Assembly (NCBI GenBank): GCA_964439835.1
Contig: CAYTPQ010000003.1
Span: forward strand, 62,001 to 126,000
Source: JAGNLM01 sp964439835
GTDB taxonomy: Bacteria; Pseudomonadota; Gammaproteobacteria; JAABTG01
DNA: 64,000 bases
Direction: 5' to 3'
Below are positions 44,098-52,770 of this stretch, piece by piece. The notes under the pieces were generated by a model. That model saw only the letters and a list, made by a program, of their open reading frames with translations, was not told the DNA's origin and ran no database searches. Numbering within the stretch: position 1 is the stretch's first letter; each line of letters opens with the position of its first letter. A program made the translations under genes and the position numbers.

Positions 44098-44892
44098 ATG
44101 CTGCCCGACTTGACGGCCCTCGCCCACGTCGTCCGTGGGGTCGCCCGCGCTGAGCTGCTGCCGCGCTTCGGGCTGGTGGAGCGCCATCTCAAGCTCGACG
44201 GCAGCATTGTGACCGACGCCGACCACGCCTCCCAGGCGGGACTGCAGGCCGTGCTCAAGCGGCGCTGGCCGGGTTACGGGATGCTCGCCGAGGAATCGAC
44301 AGCGGAGGAACAGGCCCGCCAGCTCGCCGAAGGGGGCGGGGGGCTGTGGGTCGTCGACCCGCTCGACGGGACTAGCAACTTCGCCGCCGGTCTCCCCTAC
44401 TTCGCCGTCTCGGTCGCCCTGGTGGCGGGCGCCGAGACTCTCGTGGGCGTGGTCTACGACCCGGTGCGTGACGAGTGGTTCGGCGCGGTGCGGGCGAGCG
44501 GGGCGTACCGCAACGGCGCGCCGCTGCCGCCCCCCCCACCGCCACCGCCCATGCGGTCGGCGCTCGCCGTGGTCGACTTCAAGCGGTTGCCCCCGGAGCT
44601 GGCGACCCGGCTGGCGACCGCACCCCCCTACGGCTCCCAGCGCAGCCTCGGCGCCGTTGCACTGGACTGGTGCTGGCTCGCGGCCGGGCGCTTCCACCTG
44701 TACCTGCACGGCCGGCAGCGGCTCTGGGACTACGCCGCCGGCGAGCTGGTCCTGCGCGAGGCCGGCGGGCTGGGCTGCACGCTGGAAGGCGGCGCAGCCC
44801 CCCGGCCGTCGCTCACACCGCGGTCGGCGGTCGGCGCCTTTGACCCGGCCCTGTTCGCCGAGTGGACCACCTGGCTGGGGGTGCCACCCTGA
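44098..44892 (+). CDS. Inositol-monophosphatase-family phosphatase
   Basis: A 264-residue metal-dependent phosphatase. VTDADHASQ and AEEST give the first metal-ligand set, WVVDPLDGTSNF the family signature, and LWDYAAGELVLREAGG the final metal aspartate. It may dephosphorylate inositol-1-phosphate, 3'-phosphoadenosine 5'-phosphate (CysQ-type) or sugar phosphates; CysQ-type activity would fit a sulfur-metabolising cell, but motifs do not separate these. Between residues ~140 and 150 there is an uninterrupted run of eight prolines after a leucine, unusual for the fold, and probably a surface loop needing EF-P to translate. GAGG lies 5 nt before the ATG. The gene following, 181 nt on, is the GGDEF/EAL protein. 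Confidence 0.83.
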   Translation: MLPDLTALAHVVRGVARAELLPRFGLVERHLKLDGSIVTDADHASQAGLQAVLKRRWPGYGMLAEESTAEEQARQLAEGGGGLWVVDPLDGTSNFAAGLPYFAVSVALVAGAETLVGVVYDPVRDEWFGAVRASGAYRNGAPLPPPPPPPPMRSALAVVDFKRLPPELATRLATAPPYGSQRSLGAVALDWCWLAAGRFHLYLHGRQRLWDYAAGELVLREAGGLGCTLEGGAAPRPSLTPRSAVGAFDPALFAEWTTWLGVPP

Positions 44893-45073
44893 GCCACTTC
44901 GCGCCGCCCACCGCCCTGATCGCCGCCGGGGCTTAAAGGAGCAGCGGGCGGAGCCGCTAAGTCCGGGGCGACAGAGACCACGCAGACGCCCAAGAGACCC
45001 CGAGCGCCCCAACCGGCCGCGACGGGGCGAAGGCCCTCTGCCCATTCATGGGGTGGGATCGCTTCACCGGCGC

Positions 45074-47509
45074 ATGGCCGTAACCGCAACCGACGCGACC
45101 CGACCTTGGCCGGAGGCCCAACCGGCGGCCAACGCCCATAGGGACGACGACCACCGCACGGAGCAGCTCCGGCTCCTCTACGCCCAGTCACCGGCACCGC
45201 TCCTCGCCAGCGTCTTCATGTCGGCGGTCACCGCGGGCGTGCTCGCACGCCAGGGACCCGCATTGCCACTCCTGGGCTGGTGGCTCGCCCTCACGGTCGT
45301 GACCGTCCTGCGGCTGCGCTTGATCGCCCTTTTCAAACGCCAGGACCCGGCGCGCCAGAACGAGCCGCGGTGGCTGAACGCCTACCACTTCGGCGCCTTG
45401 GCCGCCGGGGTCGCCTGGGGTGTGCTCGCCCTGTTCCTCGACTTCGCCTGGCCGCTGCCCTACCAGCTCTTGCTCTACGCCATGCTGGTCGGCGTCGCCA
45501 CCGCCGGGATCTCCAACAACGGCGCCCTCGGGTCCGCCTACGCGGCGTTCCTGGTCCCCTGCCTGCTGCCGCTCGCGATTCGCTCGCTGCTCGCCCCGGA
45601 GACGGTGCTCGTCACCATGGGGGTCATGCTCCTGATCCTCGGCGTGATGCTCCTCTCCGTCGCGGGTAGCTTCGAGCGGGCCCTGCTGCGCTCGCTGGCG
45701 CTGGCGAGCGACCGGGCCCGCCTGCTGGACCGGGTCTCGCGAGCCCACGAGGCGCTCGCGGCCGAGGCCGGTGACCGCAAGCGGGCAGAGGCGGAGCTGT
45801 TGCGCGAGAAGGAGCGCGCCCAGGTGACCCTGCACTCGATCGGCGACGGCGTGATCACCACCGACACCGCCGGTGCCATCGACTACATGAACCCGAGTGC
45901 CGAGCGGCTGACCGGCTGGACCGTGGAGGAGGCAAAGGGACAGCCGCTGGCGCAGGTCTACCCCCTGCACGACGAGGCAACCCGGGAGCCGCTGGGGGGG
46001 CTCGCGGACACGGCGCGGCGGCTCGAGTCGACGCTCCAGGCGCGCGAGCCGCAGCTCCTGCGCCGGCGCGACGGCGAGGAGTTCGCCGTCACCCAGACCG
46101 TCACGCCGATCCGCGGCCCTAGAGGCGACGCACTCGGCTCGGTGCTGGTGTTCCGCGACGTGACCGAGACCCGAAGCCTCGCCCGCCGCCTGGCCTACCA
46201 GGCCAGTCACGACACCGTCACCGGCCTCCTGAACCGCCGGGAGTTCGAGGCCCGCCTGGCCCACGCCCTGGAGGTCGCGCACAACGAGGCGAGGCAGCAC
46301 ATCTGCCTGTACATGGACCTCGACCAGTTCAAGCTGGTCAACGACACCTGCGGCCACGCCGCCGGAGACGACCTGCTACGCCAACTGGCGGTGCTGATGC
46401 ACGGTCGTCTGCGGGAGTCCGACGCCCTGGCCCGCCTCGGCGGCGACGAGTTCGGGGTGTTGCTCGAGGGCTGTCCGCTGCAGCAGGGGATCGAGATCGC
46501 CGAGGCCCTGCGGGCGGGAGTACGCGACTACCGCTTCGTGTGGGAGGACAAGACCTTCGAGATCGGCGTCAGCATCGGTATCGTCGCCGTGACCGGCGAC
46601 TGGGAGAGCGTCGGCAGCATCATGAGCGCCGCGGACGTCGCCTGCTACGCCGCGAAGGACCTGGGCCGCAACCGCATTCACGTCTATCAGGACACCGACC
46701 TGGACCTGGCCCGGCGGCACGGCGAGATGCAGTGGGTCTCCCGGATCACCCAGGCCCTCGGCGAGAACCGCCTCGAGCTCTTCTACCAGGACATCGTCGC
46801 GGTGCAGAGCGAGACCAACCTGCGGCACTCCGTCGAGATCCTGGTGAGGATGCGGGACGAGCGCGGGGAGCTGGTGCCGCCCGGCGCCTTCCTGCCGGCC
46901 GCCGAGCGTTACAACCTGATGCCGACCATCGACCGCTGGGTCGTGCACCACTGCTTCCGCTGGCTTGCGGCCCAGCCGAGCCTCGAGGGCGTGCTGATCG
47001 GCATCAACCTCTCGGGGACGACGCTCAGCGACGACAACTTCCTGCCGTTCATCCGCGAGCAGTTCGAGCGCTTCCGCGTACCCCACGAGACAGTTTGCTT
47101 CGAGATTACCGAGACCGCCGCCATCGCCAACCAGGCGGCGGCTTCCCAGTTCATCCGTGAGCTCCGGGCGATGGGCTGCTGGTTCGCCCTGGACGACTTC
47201 GGCAGCGGACTGTCGTCGTTCGCCTACCTGAAGAACCTGCCGGTCGACTACCTCAAGATCGACGGCAGCTTCGTGCGCGACATGTTGCACGACCCCTACG
47301 ACCGGGCGATGGTCGCCGCCATCAACGAGGTCGGCCACCGCATGGGCATCCGCACCATCGCGGAGTTCGTCGAGAACCCAGAGACATTGCACGCCCTGGC
47401 CGACCTCGGCGTCGACTACGCCCAGGGCTGGGCCCTGGGCAAGCCGAGGCCGCTGCACGAGGCCACGGCGGCTGCGTTTCGCCTGCCGCTGCAGCAGGCC
47501 TCCGCATAA
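45074..47509 (+). CDS. Membrane-anchored PAS-GGDEF-EAL cyclic-di-GMP protein
   Basis: An 811-residue protein. Residues ~45-210 contain about six membrane helices (a MASE-like sensor). A short coiled coil follows, then a PAS domain (~255-370; VTLHSIGDGVITTDTAGAI). GGDEF spans ~375-540 with RLGGDEFG intact and an SHDTVTGLLNR opening. EAL spans ~555-800, with EILVRM in place of EALVR, LDDFGSGLSSF and the catalytic glutamate/lysine region NLPVDYLKIDGSF. Both cyclase and phosphodiesterase cores look usable, so net activity cannot be told. It is like MorA/RpfR-type dual enzymes in domain order. The upstream 181 nt holds no gene. A family D hairpin follows the stop. Confidence 0.87.
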   Translation: MAVTATDATRPWPEAQPAANAHRDDDHRTEQLRLLYAQSPAPLLASVFMSAVTAGVLARQGPALPLLGWWLALTVVTVLRLRLIALFKRQDPARQNEPRWLNAYHFGALAAGVAWGVLALFLDFAWPLPYQLLLYAMLVGVATAGISNNGALGSAYAAFLVPCLLPLAIRSLLAPETVLVTMGVMLLILGVMLLSVAGSFERALLRSLALASDRARLLDRVSRAHEALAAEAGDRKRAEAELLREKERAQVTLHSIGDGVITTDTAGAIDYMNPSAERLTGWTVEEAKGQPLAQVYPLHDEATREPLGGLADTARRLESTLQAREPQLLRRRDGEEFAVTQTVTPIRGPRGDALGSVLVFRDVTETRSLARRLAYQASHDTVTGLLNRREFEARLAHALEVAHNEARQHICLYMDLDQFKLVNDTCGHAAGDDLLRQLAVLMHGRLRESDALARLGGDEFGVLLEGCPLQQGIEIAEALRAGVRDYRFVWEDKTFEIGVSIGIVAVTGDWESVGSIMSAADVACYAAKDLGRNRIHVYQDTDLDLARRHGEMQWVSRITQALGENRLELFYQDIVAVQSETNLRHSVEILVRMRDERGELVPPGAFLPAAERYNLMPTIDRWVVHHCFRWLAAQPSLEGVLIGINLSGTTLSDDNFLPFIREQFERFRVPHETVCFEITETAAIANQAAASQFIRELRAMGCWFALDDFGSGLSSFAYLKNLPVDYLKIDGSFVRDMLHDPYDRAMVAAINEVGHRMGIRTIAEFVENPETLHALADLGVDYAQGWALGKPRPLHEATAAAFRLPLQQASA

Positions 47510-47530
47510 CCGTCGAATAAACGACCCCGT

Positions 47531-47560
47531 CGTCATTCCGGCAAAGGCCGGAATCCAGAC
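47531..47560. repeat. ATTCCGGC hairpin repeat (family D), copy 2
   Basis: CGTCATTCCGGCAAAGGCCG continues to GAATCCAGAC. The stem is ATTCCGGC / GCCGGAAT (47535-47542, 47547-47554) with an AAAG loop. It sits between the convergent GGDEF/EAL and metY genes, like copy 1 at 6221. This matches the widespread proteobacterial repeat. Confidence 0.85.
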
Positions 47561-47616
47561 GAAACCGACGTCTGGACGCCGACCGTCTGCCGGGCGGCAA
47601 GCCGCCCCGAAGCGTC

Positions 47617-48891
47617 CTAACGTGCAGCCGCCAGGGCCTGGTCGACGTCGGCCAGGATGTCGTCCACGTGCTCGATCCCGATCGATAGCCTGACCAGGTC
47701 CGGACTCACCCCCGCGCGCGCGAGCTCCGCCGGCGAGAGCTGGCGGTGGGTCGTGGTCGCCGGGTGGCAGGCGAGCGACTTGGCGTCACCAATGTTCACC
47801 AGGCGGACCACCAGCTTCAGGGCGTCGATGAAACGCGCCCCGGCCTCCGCCCCGCCCTTGATCCCGAAGCTGAGGATGCTGGCGGCGCGCCCGCCCATGT
47901 AGCGCTGCAGCACGGCGTGGTCGGGGTGGTCCTCCAGGCCCGCGTAGCGTACCCAGCTCACCTGCGGGTGGCCCTGGAGGTGCCGGGCCACGGCCAGGGC
48001 GTTCTCGCAGTGGCGGTCCATGCGCACCGGCAGGGTCTCGATCCCTTGCAGGATCAGGAAGGTGTTGAAGGGCGACAGGGCCGCACCCATGTTGCGCAGC
48101 GGCACCACCCGCGCTCGGCCGATGTAGGCCGCCGGCCCGAAGGCCTCGGTGTAGACGACGCCGTGGTAGGACACGTCCGGCTCGTTCAGGCGCGGGAAGC
48201 GGTCGCGGTGATCGGCCCAGGGGAACCGGCCGCTGTCGACGATGGCCCCGCCAATGCTGTTGCCGTGCCCGCCCATGTACTTGGTGAGTGCGTGCACCAC
48301 GATGTCGGCGCCGTGCTCGAAGGGGCGGCAGAGGTAGGGGGTCGGCACCGTGTTGTCGACGATGAGCGGCACGCCGCGGGCGTGCGCCACCTCGGCCAGC
48401 GCCCCGAAGTCGACGACGTTGCCCGCCGGGTTGCCGATCGACTCGCAGAAGACCGCCTTGGTACGGCTGTCGATGAGCCGCGCGATCCCCTCGACGTCCC
48501 GGTAGTCGGCGAAGCGCACCTCGATCCCGAGCCGCGGCAGGGTGTGGGCGAACAGGTTGTAGGTGCCGCCGTAAAGCTGTGAGGTGGTGACGACATTGTC
48601 GCCGGACTCGGTGATGGTGAAGATCGCGTAGGTGATCGCGGCCATCCCCGAGGCCACCGCGAGAGCCCCCACGCCACCCTCCATCTCCGCCACGCGTTGC
48701 TCGAGCACCGCGGTGGTCGGGTTCATGATTCGGGTGTAGATGTTGCCGGCGACCTTCAGGTCGAACAGGTCGGCCCCGTGCTGGGTGCTGTCGAAGGCGT
48801 AGGAGGTGGTCTGGTAGATGGGCACCGCCACCGCCTTGGTCGTCGGCTCTGGCGCGTACCCGCCGTGAATCGCAATGGTCTCGATCTTCAC
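47617..48891 (-). CDS. metY: O-acetylhomoserine sulfhydrylase (MetY-type)
   Basis: A 424-residue PLP enzyme of the Cys/Met metabolism family. GNIYTRIMNPTTAVLEQRVA and the ...HALTKYMGGHGNSIGG segment are conserved; the lysine in ALTKYMGG binds PLP. The length (~424) and the KIETIAIHGGYAPEPTTKAVA-like opening fit O-acetylhomoserine aminocarboxypropyltransferase, which joins sulfide to O-acetylhomoserine to give homocysteine. The shorter ~390-residue cystathionine synthases/lyases are less likely. The start is GTG 48891, with a GGAGG/GGGGA tract upstream; an open frame reaches back another 47 codons of unlikely sequence. Direct sulfhydrylation suits a sulfide-rich habitat. No regulatory element was found upstream. 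Confidence 0.9.
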   Translation of the reverse strand: MKIETIAIHGGYAPEPTTKAVAVPIYQTTSYAFDSTQHGADLFDLKVAGNIYTRIMNPTTAVLEQRVAEMEGGVGALAVASGMAAITYAIFTITESGDNVVTTSQLYGGTYNLFAHTLPRLGIEVRFADYRDVEGIARLIDSRTKAVFCESIGNPAGNVVDFGALAEVAHARGVPLIVDNTVPTPYLCRPFEHGADIVVHALTKYMGGHGNSIGGAIVDSGRFPWADHRDRFPRLNEPDVSYHGVVYTEAFGPAAYIGRARVVPLRNMGAALSPFNTFLILQGIETLPVRMDRHCENALAVARHLQGHPQVSWVRYAGLEDHPDHAVLQRYMGGRAASILSFGIKGGAEAGARFIDALKLVVRLVNIGDAKSLACHPATTTHRQLSPAELARAGVSPDLVRLSIGIEHVDDILADVDQALAAAR

Positions 48892-48961
48892 CCCTCTCCC
48901 CCTCCTCGTGTAGAGCGTTCTGTGGTCCCAAGCGGGTAGGCTCCCGCCCGGCTCGCCAATT

Positions 48962-49159
48962 CTACCGTTCGGGCGGCTCGCCCGGGCGCGCGGGCGGCCC
49001 CGCGCCCACGACCGCGTCGGGCCCCTCGCCACCGGGCGGTTCGGCCGACGCCCGCCCTTGTAGGTCCCGGCGGATCCCCTCAGCGCGCCCCGTCTCCCGC
49101 CCGACGTAGTAGCCGAGCGCCAGCAGGCCCGCGCCGACCAGCGCCTTCACCCACAGCAT
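48962..49159 (-). CDS. Small single-pass membrane protein (65 residues), unknown
   Basis: A 65-residue ORF. An N-terminal hydrophobic helix (residues ~4-20, VKALVGAGLLALGYYVG) is followed by a charged patch (RETGRAEGIRRDLQG) and a Gly/Pro-rich tail. GGAGG sits 7 nt before the ATG, which supports translation. The glycine-zipper-like helix recalls small YtxH-like proteins, but I cannot assign it to a family. It lies between metY and a decayed terC-family remnant on the other strand. Confidence 0.55.
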   Translation of the reverse strand: MLWVKALVGAGLLALGYYVGRETGRAEGIRRDLQGRASAEPPGGEGPDAVVGAGPPARPGEPPER

Positions 49160-49202
49160 GGCGACACCTCCGCGCGTTCCGGTTCACACCGCCTGCGGGT
49201 AG

Positions 49203-49436
49203 ACTAGCAGCCGGCGGGGGCGCGCGCTGGCAGGTAGCGTCCTACTCCAGGTCGCCCTGAGCTTCCTCATCCTGGTCGGCGTCGCGCTGATCGGGGAGGG
49301 CTTCGAGTTCCACATCCCACGGGGCTACATCTACTTCGCGATGGCCTTCTCGGTGGTGGTCGAGATGTTGAACCTCCGGGTCCGCAAGCGCGCGGCCGCC
49401 CCCGTGCGCCTGCACCGGCAGATGCCGGACGGCTGA
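49203..49436 (+). pseudogene. Remnant of a YgdQ/TerC-family membrane protein (C-terminal fragment)
   Basis: Reading from just after a stop at 49200, this ~77-codon frame ends at 49436. From about 49239 it encodes VALSFLILVGVALIGEG, then IPRGYIYFAMAFSVVVEMLN, the characteristic C-terminal region of TerC-family proteins such as E. coli YgdQ. The ~230-residue N-terminal portion is missing: the sequence directly upstream (49160-49240) is not homologous and no suitable start codon exists. It is therefore most simply a 5'-deleted gene. No repeat or insertion sequence marks the break. Confidence 0.7.
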
Positions 49437-49444
49437 GGGTTGCC

Positions 49445-49720
49445 GTGGCGAGCCTCCGGGTCAGCTGGCCCCACGAAAAGGGCGACGACCTCGCGCGCCA
49501 GGCCGTCGAGGCCGTGGCCCGCGACCTGCAAGGCCAGCTGGGGGCGTCGTACGCGTGGGAGGGCGCAGCCCTGCGCTTCCGCGCAACCGGCGCGAAGGGC
49601 TCGATCCGCATCGTGCCCGGCGCGGTCGTCGTGGAGGTCGACCTGGGCCTCGCGCTGCTGCCGTTCCGCAGCCGGATCGAGCAGGAGGTCCGCAGCCGGC
49701 TGTCCAGCGCCCTGGCCTGA
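49445..49720 (+). CDS. PHA-granule-associated-type small protein (polyhydroxyalkanoic acid system family)
   Basis: A 91-residue protein without signal peptide. The pattern ARQAVEAVARDLQGQLG, then YAWEGAALRFRATGAKGSIRI and VEVDLGLALLPFRSRIEQEV, fits the small PHA_gran_rgn family, sometimes encoded near polyhydroxyalkanoate genes; others are far from them. It starts with GTG 49445, 8 nt after the terC-family remnant. No phasin or PHA synthase is in this window, so the role is uncertain. It faces the MtfA gene, which converges on it with a gap of 14 nt. Confidence 0.75.
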   Translation: MASLRVSWPHEKGDDLARQAVEAVARDLQGQLGASYAWEGAALRFRATGAKGSIRIVPGAVVVEVDLGLALLPFRSRIEQEVRSRLSSALA

Positions 49721-49734
49721 GGGGCGGGGGAGTC

Positions 49735-50505
49735 CTAGGGGCGCAGGCGCGCGGCCGGGTCCTGGCGATAGAAGGCGGCGAGCTGGGCGTAGACCTCGGG
49801 GTAGGTCGCTTGCACGTCGTGCGGGTGCAGGAAAAAGGCCTCCGTCAGCACGGCGAAGAATTCCCCCGGGTCGTCCGCCGCGTAATCGTCGAAGGGGACC
49901 TCCTCGCCGCGGTCGACCCGGTGCCAGAAGTCTTCGTAGGCCCGCGTGAAGGCCCTGGTCCACACCTCCCGGGACATCCCCGCGTGGAGCGGCGGCATGC
50001 CGTTGGCCTCGCCGTTCAGGAGGTCGAGCTTGTGGGCCATCTCGTGGACGACGACGTTGCCCCACTCCTCGCCCTCGGCCCCCAGCTCGACGTCGGTCCA
50101 CGAGAAGATCGCGGGGCCCTCCGGCCACGACTCCCCGGAGAGCTCCCGGTCCGCCTCGTGCGCCACCCCGTCCTCGTCCACCCACTCGTGGCGGGCGACG
50201 AACTCGTCCGGGTAGAGCACCACGGTGACCCACCCGCGGTACCAGTCGAGCCCCAGGTGGAGAATGGGTACGCAGGCCTGGACCGCGACGAGGCGGCGCA
50301 TCCGGTCATCGACCGCTAGGCCGCCGGCCCCGTGGATCGACTTGCGGCGCAGGAAAGCAATCGCCACCTCGCGAAGACGGGCCAGTTCGTCGGGGGGATA
50401 CGCCTCGAGGAGTGGCAAGCGCTCCACCAGCGAGTCCCACTCCTGCCCGGGAAAGGTCTCGGCCCCCGACGCCCCGGTCAGCCACTGCTTGAGGTGCCCC
50501 AGCAC
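49735..50505 (-). CDS. mtfA: MtfA-like zinc-dependent peptidase (M90)
   Basis: A 256-residue cytoplasmic metallopeptidase. HEMAHKLD supplies the HExxH zinc site, with FFAVLTEAFF carrying the downstream glutamate. SIHGAGGLAVDDRMRRLVAVQAC and the LYPDEF and GESWPEGPAIFSW segments are marks of the MtfA/DUF980 family. E. coli MtfA (titration factor A) binds the repressor Mlc and has aminopeptidase activity. Length and gapless motifs argue for an active enzyme. It is the only gene on its transcript; the upstream region merges with the end of the glycosyltransferase gene, 105 nt away. Confidence 0.9.
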   Translation of the reverse strand: MLGHLKQWLTGASGAETFPGQEWDSLVERLPLLEAYPPDELARLREVAIAFLRRKSIHGAGGLAVDDRMRRLVAVQACVPILHLGLDWYRGWVTVVLYPDEFVARHEWVDEDGVAHEADRELSGESWPEGPAIFSWTDVELGAEGEEWGNVVVHEMAHKLDLLNGEANGMPPLHAGMSREVWTRAFTRAYEDFWHRVDRGEEVPFDDYAADDPGEFFAVLTEAFFLHPHDVQATYPEVYAQLAAFYRQDPAARLRP

Positions 50506-50610
50506 GGCGGTGTCCGTCAGGATGGCCGCCAGACCCGGCAGGCGCAGGCCGTCGCCGCGCCATCCGCCGGGCGTCCGGGGGGTCGCGCAAGCCGCGTCGC
50601 GCGACCCACC

Positions 50611-51636
50611 CTACGGAGCGCTCCCCGGCGCAAGCGCTGAGCTCGCAGGGGCAGGCGCACCCCCACCGATCTCCTCTTCGACCAGGTAGCCCGGGCGACC
50701 CTTGACCTCGTCGTAGATGCGGGCGACGTACTCGCCGAGGATGCCGAGGCTGATCATGATCGAGCTGCCAGTGAAGAGCAGGGTGATCTCGATGGTCGCG
50801 TAGCCGGAGACCGAGGTCCCGGTGAACCAGGACCAGAGCGTCTCGACCGCCACCACCACCGCGAACAGCAGCGTGAGGACGCCGAGCACCGTGACCAACC
50901 GCAGCGGCAGGCTGGTGAAGGACACGATGCCGGTCGCCGCCAGGTCGAAGAGCCGGGCGAAGGACCAGGCGCTTCGCCCCTTCGACCGCGGCGGGACGTC
51001 GAAGGTCACGGTGTCCTGGCGGAAGCCCACCCACCGCGTCAGCGCCCGGTAGAAGCGCTGGCGCTCCGGGAGCTGGCGCACGATCACGTCGACCGCCAGC
51101 CGGTCCAGCAGGGTGAAGTCCGAGGCGTGCCGCATCTCGATGCCGGCGAGCCAGCGCATCAGGCGGTTGAAGGCCGAGGAGGCGAGCCGGTCGCGGCGGC
51201 GGGCCCCGGACGCCTTGCGTTTGACCCCATGGACGACCCGCGCCCCCTGCCGCCAGCGCGCCACCATCTCCCGGATCAGGGCCGGTGGGTGCTGGAGGTC
51301 CGCGTCCATGGTGATGACCGCGTCGCCCGTCGCCGCCCGCAGACCGGCCAGCAGGGCCGCCTCCTTGCCGTAATTGCGGCTGAGCCGAACCCCCCGTAGA
51401 CCGGGGTAGCGGGGGAGCAGATCCCGCAGCCGCTCGAAGGTGCCGTCCCGGCTGCCGTCGTCCACCACAATGACCTCGTGGGCGAGCCCGCACTCCCCCA
51501 GGACGGCGTAGACCGCGTCGAGCACGGCCCCCAGGCCGGCCTGCTCGTCTTTGGCCGGGATCACTACCGAGAGTCGCGGCCCCTCGCCGGGGCGGGCCGC
51601 GCGAGCGGGCGGAACGGGCGAGAGCTGGGCCGTCAC
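50611..51636 (-). CDS. Family 2 glycosyltransferase, dolichol-phosphate-mannose-synthase/ArnC-like
   Basis: A 341-residue membrane-anchored glycosyltransferase. The GT-A domain begins LSVVIPAKDE and holds VIVVDDGSRDGT and TMDADLQHPP (the DxD-type metal site). Two C-terminal transmembrane helices (SLPLRLVTVLGVLTLLFAVV and ITLLFTGSSIMISLGILG) place it at the inner membrane. The form matches DPM1/GtrB/ArnC enzymes, which put a sugar on undecaprenyl phosphate. The start is GTG 51636 after GGGGAGG, overlapping the deacetylase stop by three bases within ATGTCGTGA, so the two are translationally coupled. Together they may modify a lipid-linked sugar (glycosylation, then deacetylation) for lipid A or hopanoid/surface polysaccharide. 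Confidence 0.85.
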   Translation of the reverse strand: MTAQLSPVPPARAARPGEGPRLSVVIPAKDEQAGLGAVLDAVYAVLGECGLAHEVIVVDDGSRDGTFERLRDLLPRYPGLRGVRLSRNYGKEAALLAGLRAATGDAVITMDADLQHPPALIREMVARWRQGARVVHGVKRKASGARRRDRLASSAFNRLMRWLAGIEMRHASDFTLLDRLAVDVIVRQLPERQRFYRALTRWVGFRQDTVTFDVPPRSKGRSAWSFARLFDLAATGIVSFTSLPLRLVTVLGVLTLLFAVVVAVETLWSWFTGTSVSGYATIEITLLFTGSSIMISLGILGEYVARIYDEVKGRPGYLVEEEIGGGAPAPASSALAPGSAP

Positions 51637-52541
51637 GACATCCTCCCCGCGCCGGGGTTTGACCGGGCCGCGACCGGGGCGTCGGCCAGATCGCGGAAAC
51701 GGACCGGGCGAACGCCCCGCGCCTCGCAGCGGGCCCGGAAACCCGGTCCGGCAAGGAGCTGCCGCTCCTCGTCCCAGTGGTGGAAGGCCAGCAGGCGCGG
51801 GTCGCGGACCTCGGCCGCGTCCCGGTAACCGGGGTGACACATAAGCTCGTAGACCCTCCCCGGCGCCAGGCGGTCCAGGCGGGCGTCCAGTTCATCGGCG
51901 GACAGCCGCCCGCTCACGCCGGCGCCGACGAGGGTTGGGCCGCGGGAGGGACCTCCGCCCCCCTGGAGCAGCGCCAGCGCCTGCAGAACCGCGCTCCGCG
52001 CGAGGGCCCCGAGCCGGTGCCCGGACGCCGTGCGCCACTCCGGGGTCACGAAGCGGACAAAGACGACGCCGTACTCCCCGGCGAGCGCCCGTACCCGGGG
52101 GAACAGGGTCGGCAGCATGTGCACGTGCTCGTGACCGTTCAGGAACCGGACCGCGAGCCCCAGGCCGAGACAGCGCTCAATCTGGGCCCGCAGCTCCGCC
52201 ACCACGTCGGCCGGCCTCAGCGCCCCGCTGAGCAGGGCCCCGAGCAGTCCGGCCCGGCCGGGAAACCGGCCGCCGCGTGGGGCCAGCCGGACGCGCATGC
52301 CGGACGTCAGGGGTTCACCCAGGGTCAGGTTCAGGTGCACGCCGACGTCCACCTCCGGCCGCTCGCGCAGGGCGGGGGCGTACTCCACCAGGGCTGGGCC
52401 GTTGGCGAGCACGCCCGTCGCGGTCACCGCCCCGCCGTCGACCGTCGCGAGAATCCCCCGCGTCACGGCCCGGAAATAGCCGTAGTCGTCGGCGTTCACC
52501 ACCAGCCGCGGGGGGACAGGTTCCGGCACGGGAGGGGTCAT
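51633..52541 (-). CDS. ChbG/HpnK (YdjC)-family carbohydrate deacetylase
   Basis: A 302-residue protein. LVVNADDYGY near residue 14 and VDVGVHLNLTLGEP near 66 supply the metal-binding Asp and His residues. FLNGHEHVHMLP holds the second HxH cluster, and LMCHPGY closes the active site. These are the marks of the YdjC deacetylases, which remove acetyl groups from chito-oligosaccharides or, as HpnK, from a hopanoid sugar. It is coupled to the glycosyltransferase just downstream, so a lipid-linked or hopanoid-linked sugar is a better guess than chitin. No hopanoid genes (shc, hpnH) are in the window. The upstream 229 nt to the divergent membrane protein gene carries a TATCAT -10-like box on the other strand. 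Confidence 0.85.
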   Translation of the reverse strand: MTPPVPEPVPPRLVVNADDYGYFRAVTRGILATVDGGAVTATGVLANGPALVEYAPALRERPEVDVGVHLNLTLGEPLTSGMRVRLAPRGGRFPGRAGLLGALLSGALRPADVVAELRAQIERCLGLGLAVRFLNGHEHVHMLPTLFPRVRALAGEYGVVFVRFVTPEWRTASGHRLGALARSAVLQALALLQGGGGPSRGPTLVGAGVSGRLSADELDARLDRLAPGRVYELMCHPGYRDAAEVRDPRLLAFHHWDEERQLLAGPGFRARCEARGVRPVRFRDLADAPVAARSNPGAGRMS

Positions 52542-52770
52542 CGGCGGGCGACTGGACTCCGGCGGCCGGGTTGCTCGCCCGAGCGGCCCCGGCCGCGGGA
52601 GGGCGCGAGCGGCCGGCCCCGGAGGGGATCGGCTCCCGTATCCTAGGCGGCCCCCTGAGGGGGTTCAAGCCGCCGCCCTGACGCGCGGCACGCCGCGCGC
52701 AATACCAAAGAACGGGCGGGGGCGACGCCCTTTTCGGGTATCATCTCCCGTCGCCACCGTTGCCAAGGGG

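Noticed and set aside
47531..47560. The ATTCCGGC hairpin as something new
   Set aside because: It is the common proteobacterial interspersed repeat seen in many genomes; noted as a feature only.
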